DNA of 64,000 nt from CALDTK01 sp045110575 (lineage in GTDB: Bacteria > Bacteroidota > Bacteroidia > Chitinophagales > Saprospiraceae): NCBI GenBank assembly GCA_045110575.1, contig JBGCGF010000012.1, forward strand, positions 21,195 through 85,194. The letters are read 5' to 3'. The position numbers and the translations under genes were made by a program. Shown piece by piece: positions 60,230 through 64,000 of the stretch. The notes under the pieces were generated by a model. The model made no database searches and had not been told where the DNA came from. It was given only the letters and a program-made list of their open reading frames with translations. Numbering within the stretch: position 1 is the first letter of the stretch; each line of letters begins with the position of its first letter.

Positions 60230-62574
60230 TGGAATATCTAATCCACACCAGCGTGCTACTTGCCGCCTGCTTTGCATACTATTGGTTTGTCCTTCGCAGA
60301 GAGACGCACTTTACGCTCAACCGTTGGGTGCTATTGGGATGCCTGGTAGGTTCTCTTGCACTACCACTGATCACCGTGCCAGCAACGTGGAGTTTGCGAG
60401 CTTCTACTGACGAGCTTGCTGTGACCAACCCATCTTCCGTAGAAGACCTTGAAACGGCTACTACTCCAGTGGCAATTCCACGGGTTGAATCGTCTCAATC
60501 TTTAGAGGTGCGGCCTTCAGTTAGCGCCTCGTTAGAAGAGCTTGGAGCTATCTCGCCACCCGTAGATTGGTTTAAGATTATTCGATGGGTATACCTCATC
60601 GGTGTACTCATATTTGGCTTCAATTTCCTAATTCAATTTGGGCAGTTGATGATCCGTATGCTGCGTAATCCCGGTCACGAAATAGACGGTTTTCGACTCA
60701 TCGAAATGCAAGAAGACGAAGCGCCTTATTCCTTTTGGAATCGCATTTTCTTAAACCCTGATCGCTACGATCCAGACACCTTCCATCAGATTGTGCAACA
60801 CGAGCAGATTCACGTTCGCCAGAGGCACAGCTTAGATCTTTTGTTGGCTGAGGCAGTAGTGATTCTGCAGTGGTTTAATCCCTTCGCTTGGCTTTACCGC
60901 AAAGCGATCGAGCACAACCTCGAATACTTGACGGACGATGAAATGCTGCGTAGTGGAGCCGATCCTGAATCCTATCAATTGAACCTCGTAAAAGTCGCCG
61001 TCCCCAATTTTCCAAATGGCCTTGTGGCCAGCTACAACCAAAGTTTTTTAGAAAAGCGTATCACCATGATGAAAGCTAAAAAATCCTCTCTCCAATCTAG
61101 TTGGAAGTACTTAGCGATAGTGCCACTCTTGCTGATCTCTGTGTTGCAGTTTAACACGGTGGCGCAGTCTGTCGCACCCGTTGCCGCTTTATCTCCATCA
61201 CCCACTTCTGCACCCGCTGCTGTTTTTACGCCAGAGCCTGTGGATGAGCCGTTAGAGCAGTCTCCTCAGGAGGAGGAAGCAATCTCTGTCTCTAACCTCG
61301 AACCGGTGAGTGCGCACATCTCTACACCAAGCTTAAATATCGATTTAAACCTGGCAGACAGACCCGTGAACACTGTCAATAGTTGGACGGCCATCATCGA
61401 TGGACAAGACATCTGCTTTCAATTTATGTCGCGATCAAACTCTTCGGGCAACGGGTATAGTTCCCACATGTCACATTGCTACTTGGTTAGCGATTTTGGG
61501 TCGTTACCCCGCACGAACATGGGCGAGTTTCGGCTGAAGCGAACTTCAGGTACGATGAAGTTTAAAGGCATTTTTGATGGCAATGACGGAATCGGCAACT
61601 ACACGTTTGTTCCTGATGCTGCGTTCGAAAGTCGACTAGAAAAAGAAGGGTACGGTTCTTTTAAGGAGAAAGAAATGCTCTTACTTTTCTTGGCCGATGT
61701 TGACGAAGACTACCTCAAGTATATCTCAGCTCAAGGTTATCCAGCCAATAAAGAAAGCCTCATTGAACTTTCTATTTTCTTTGAGGATCTAAATGAAATT
61801 AAATCTCGGACGGCTGGATTTAAACGACTTGGATATGCACAGCCCAGCTTAGACGAACTCGTGGAGCTTCAGATTCATGGGGTCACAGAAGCATATGCAG
61901 AGGAAATGAAAGCCTCTGGTTTCCGTGGCCTGACCCTCCCTCAATTGAAGGAGGCAAAGATTCATGGCCTTGATGCAAATTTGCTGGAGGTGCTGAGCAA
62001 GTCTGGATATGACGAGCTCACATTTGATAGTGCCAAGGAAATGGCCCACCATGGGATTACGGCAGGTTACATTTCAGAGATGAACAGTTTGGGCTATTCC
62101 AATCTGTCTGCCCGAGATATCGTTGAGGCGAAAATTCACGGCGTCGATGCTTCGAAGATTAAAGACTTCCGCCAAGCGGGGTTAACCGACTTGACACTCA
62201 AAGAGGCAAAGGATTTCAGTATTCACGGGGTGACATCCGAGTTTGTCAACCAGCTAAAAAGCTTTGGATATGGCGACTTAAGAAAGAAAGAACTACTAGA
62301 TGCTAAGATTCACGGCGTCAACGCTGAGTTTGTCGGCGGCCTCCGTTCGATCGGCTACAAAGACCTAACGATGGACGAAATTGTCAAAGCCCGTATCCAT
62401 GGGGTAACGCCCGAGTGGGCAGACTCTTTCCGTGAGGTTGGCTTCAAGGATATTCCTTTCCGCACGTTAATTGAGTTGCGTATTCACCGTGTCTCTCCAG
62501 CGTTCATCAAGGAGAACATGAAAGAGGGACGTACACTGAAGGAGTATGTAAAAATGAAGATTATGGGGCTGTAG
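60229..62574 (+). CDS. BlaR1-type M56 metallopeptidase with a 29-residue repeat tail
   Basis: A 781-residue membrane protein. Helices near residues 5-22, 35-52, 117-140 and 295-315 surround an M56 peptidase core with the zinc motif VQHEQIHVRQRHSLDL (HExxH), followed by LQWFNPFAWLYRKAIE and LEYLTDDEML. In place of BlaR1's penicillin-binding sensor, the periplasmic region contains a beta domain (about 380-470) and then at least seven 29-residue repeats (about 550-775). Each has the pattern HGV-x(9)-L-x(3)-GY-x-DLT-x(5)-AKI (for example HGVTSEFVNQLKSFGYGDLR). It presumably cleaves or inactivates the adjacent BlaI on sensing an unknown signal. Confidence 0.92.
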   Translation: MEYLIHTSVLLAACFAYYWFVLRRETHFTLNRWVLLGCLVGSLALPLITVPATWSLRASTDELAVTNPSSVEDLETATTPVAIPRVESSQSLEVRPSVSASLEELGAISPPVDWFKIIRWVYLIGVLIFGFNFLIQFGQLMIRMLRNPGHEIDGFRLIEMQEDEAPYSFWNRIFLNPDRYDPDTFHQIVQHEQIHVRQRHSLDLLLAEAVVILQWFNPFAWLYRKAIEHNLEYLTDDEMLRSGADPESYQLNLVKVAVPNFPNGLVASYNQSFLEKRITMMKAKKSSLQSSWKYLAIVPLLLISVLQFNTVAQSVAPVAALSPSPTSAPAAVFTPEPVDEPLEQSPQEEEAISVSNLEPVSAHISTPSLNIDLNLADRPVNTVNSWTAIIDGQDICFQFMSRSNSSGNGYSSHMSHCYLVSDFGSLPRTNMGEFRLKRTSGTMKFKGIFDGNDGIGNYTFVPDAAFESRLEKEGYGSFKEKEMLLLFLADVDEDYLKYISAQGYPANKESLIELSIFFEDLNEIKSRTAGFKRLGYAQPSLDELVELQIHGVTEAYAEEMKASGFRGLTLPQLKEAKIHGLDANLLEVLSKSGYDELTFDSAKEMAHHGITAGYISEMNSLGYSNLSARDIVEAKIHGVDASKIKDFRQAGLTDLTLKEAKDFSIHGVTSEFVNQLKSFGYGDLRKKELLDAKIHGVNAEFVGGLRSIGYKDLTMDEIVKARIHGVTPEWADSFREVGFKDIPFRTLIELRIHRVSPAFIKENMKEGRTLKEYVKMKIMGL

Positions 62575-62679
62575 GGCGTGACAACGAACGCTCCCTTAGC
62601 TCATTTTGGAGCAAAATTAAGGAGACTAAGTCCTATGTAGCAGTGTGGTTAGTTACGTTTTTAAATAGAGTAGTCAGCT

Positions 62680-63678
62680 CTACCATGATCTACTTTTTTT
62701 AAATACACCATTTGGTAAATCTTTTGTTTTCATCAACTGGAGGAGTTGGTCACGAACAAGGTTGACATGCGCTTCATTTCCGCCGTAGACATGCTTTAAA
62801 GAATTTATGCAGGTCTTTAGATTGGTTTCTTCAATTGTTGGGTTTCTTGCTTTTATGTCGTAGAGGCCTGGCGTTAGTAATGCGAGACTAGTTGCTTTTA
62901 TACAAAATAGTGCGCTTTTTGGACTTGCGATAAAAGTATACGTGTCCCAAAAGGATAATCCTGTTGTGTGCAGTCCTTGGTACCTATTCCATGTGAATCC
63001 TGGGTTGTCAGAGCTAATGAACGGGTTTTCGGAGCTAGCTAGTTGGCGTATTGTAATTCCAGCTTGTAGTTCTATTAGAGCTTTTCGTTCTGCAATATTT
63101 GGGTAATCATTGAGTCCGAAATCGCGGGCGAATGCCCCGTTTAGGTTCGGTAGGGTTTTTAGTATGTCGTTACGTTTGGATACCTCTGTTTCTAAGTTTG
63201 CTAGATGGAATTGGTCGGTAGGGTATTTCTCTTTGAAACGCTTTGTAAGTAAAGATAGCGTCGGTGTTAATTTATCGGCTGCATTGTATCCGTGATTCCC
63301 GTCAAGGAATGAAGGGTTTCTTCGTTTTAGTTGTAAAGCTAAGTTTAGTATGTCTTCAATATTTTTTTGAGAGATGGATTCAGCGCTTTCGAAAGTTTTA
63401 ATTGTTTCTTTAAGGTGGCTGTTTTCATATGGGAATGCAGTCTTTTCTATTTCATTTTCTTGTGTGCGAGATCCTGATAGTTTTTTGAATTCAGAGGTTG
63501 TCTCGTAGAAGTAATCTTCGGAAGCGATAGATTTAATAGACTTGTATTCAACTCTTGAAGGTCCTCTTTCGTCATGAGGACGGAACGCGTAGACCATTTT
63601 TGATTTACCCGTGTCGCTGAAAAGCTTGAGATACGATCGAGGGACGTAGTGTTGGTTTTTTATTAAGGGTGCAGGCAT
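62680..63678 (-). CDS. DUF4238 protein, AT-rich
   Basis: The ATG at 63678 starts MPAPLIKNQHYVPRSYLKLF, the classic N-terminal motif of DUF4238; an in-frame extension upstream to 63816 is unsupported. About 332 residues, soluble, no signal peptide. The rest is helical, with EDYFYETTSEFKKLS, FISSDNPGFTWNRY and SFWDTYTFIASPKSALFCI stretches usual in the family. DUF4238 proteins are conserved in patchily distributed genes with no known activity. They are sometimes found on islands; I see no integrase or other mobile gene here. The gene is AT-rich compared with blaR1. Confidence 0.85.
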   Translation of the reverse strand: MPAPLIKNQHYVPRSYLKLFSDTGKSKMVYAFRPHDERGPSRVEYKSIKSIASEDYFYETTSEFKKLSGSRTQENEIEKTAFPYENSHLKETIKTFESAESISQKNIEDILNLALQLKRRNPSFLDGNHGYNAADKLTPTLSLLTKRFKEKYPTDQFHLANLETEVSKRNDILKTLPNLNGAFARDFGLNDYPNIAERKALIELQAGITIRQLASSENPFISSDNPGFTWNRYQGLHTTGLSFWDTYTFIASPKSALFCIKATSLALLTPGLYDIKARNPTIEETNLKTCINSLKHVYGGNEAHVNLVRDQLLQLMKTKDLPNGVFKKSRSW

Positions 63679-63770
63679 ACAGTATTGTAGATATTTTCTG
63701 GAATGTATAATACTAAGATACCCCCAGGAACCACAAAACCCATCACCTCTTTCAAGGCAATGGGTTTCAT

Positions 63771-63785
63771 GTTTTGGCGAAAGCT
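63771..63785 (+). repeat. Recurrent 15-mer, exact intergenic copy
   Basis: GTTTTGGCGAAAGCT lies 93 bases upstream of the DUF4238 start, outside any supported gene. Confidence 0.85.
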
Positions 63786-63822
63786 TAATAAACAACATCC
63801 CTATTGGACATCCCAATCAGCA

Positions 63823-63870
63823 GTCCAGCAGCGAAGCGGTCCAGCAGCGAAGCGGTCCAGCAACGAAGCT
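63823..63870. repeat. 16-bp tandem repeat, three units
   Basis: GTCCAGCAGCGAAGCG occurs twice exactly, followed by a third unit with two changes (GTCCAGCAACGAAGCT). Noncoding. The rest of the final gap (63679-64000) holds only the 15-mer and the terminator below. Confidence 0.8.
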
Positions 63871-63951
63871 ACTGTGTTACAAACCAAGCTTTTCTCCATC
63901 TTTTTTTACCTTTACGATCTGAGGAGTAGTTCTAGGACTTACTACCTCGTG

Positions 63952-63989
63952 TAGCCTCGACTCTTCCAAGTCGGGGCTATCTTTTTTTT
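63952..63989 (+). terminator. Intrinsic terminator at window end
   Basis: Arms TAGCCTCGACT and AGTCGGGGCTA (one wobble) with a six-base loop, then T8. Oriented for plus-strand transcription. No plus-strand gene was identified in the 1.4 kb before it, so what it terminates is unclear; a small RNA is possible. Confidence 0.7.
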
Positions 63990-64000
63990 GCTCTAGTATT

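Noticed and set aside
63679..63816. N-terminal extension of the DUF4238 protein
   Set aside because: The family motif NQHYVPRSYL starts right after the Met at 63678; the extension includes the recurrent 15-mer and is not protein-like.

Overview
The window looks like chromosomal DNA from a marine-type Bacteroidota, most likely in or near the order Flavobacteriales. The evidence is: secreted proteins with C-terminal type IX secretion (T9SS) sorting domains, Bacteroidetes -7 boxes (TAnnTTTG) before several genes, PD40/WD40, OmpA and LVIVD surface proteins, a GH3/beta-lactamase fusion, large hybrid two-component sensors with Y_Y_Y domains, and a two-gene ergothioneine cluster. No rRNA, tRNA, CRISPR array, prophage or transposase gene was found.

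Layout. 1-17 kb is mostly minus-strand housekeeping and envelope genes: the 3' part of phoH, a TPR/PD40 secreted protein, a GH3-beta-lactamase fusion, pyruvate kinase, a translationally coupled LVIVD lipoprotein/barrel operon, an amidohydrolase, a DUF1015 protein, an acyl-CoA dehydrogenase with a paired operator, a ligase-associated exonuclease and a HExxH lipoprotein. 17-28 kb is mainly plus strand: rplY, an omega-amidase-like nitrilase, a four-repeat YegP/DUF1508 membrane protein, a two-gene AT-rich islet bounded by two copies of the YegP gene's 3' end, an NlpC/P60 lipoprotein, adk, obgE and an AraC-type membrane regulator. 28-42 kb holds egtB-egtD, an LpxL-like acyltransferase, OmpA-family and coiled-coil envelope genes, dodecin, a methyltransferase, hutI-hutG and an OmpA barrel/lipoprotein pair. 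42-60 kb is a signalling and surface region: a LytTR response regulator, a 2100-residue T9SS protein, a LytS-type sensor split at an (AT)6 tract, a LytTR-only protein, an HisKA_3 sensor with a NarL-type regulator, and a delta-60-repeat T9SS protein. The last 4 kb has a blaI-blaR1-like pair and a DUF4238 gene.

The genes that work together most clearly are egtB/egtD (ergothioneine), hutI/hutG (histidine degradation), the two sensor/regulator sets, and blaI with the M56 peptidase. The OmpA barrel, its lipoprotein partner and the giant T9SS protein may also be linked, because the lipoprotein and the giant protein share a domain.

The most unusual material is in the non-coding and repeat layer. 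A 15-mer (GTTTTGGCGAAAGCT or its complement) occurs seven times exactly and eight more times with one mismatch, in several reading frames and between genes. Period-7 arrays (RTCYCAN) occur at four gene boundaries. Two intergenic modules begin with inverted repeats that include the upstream gene's own last codons. Two copies of a roughly 160-bp hairpin element keep their terminal pairing although the terminal sequences differ.
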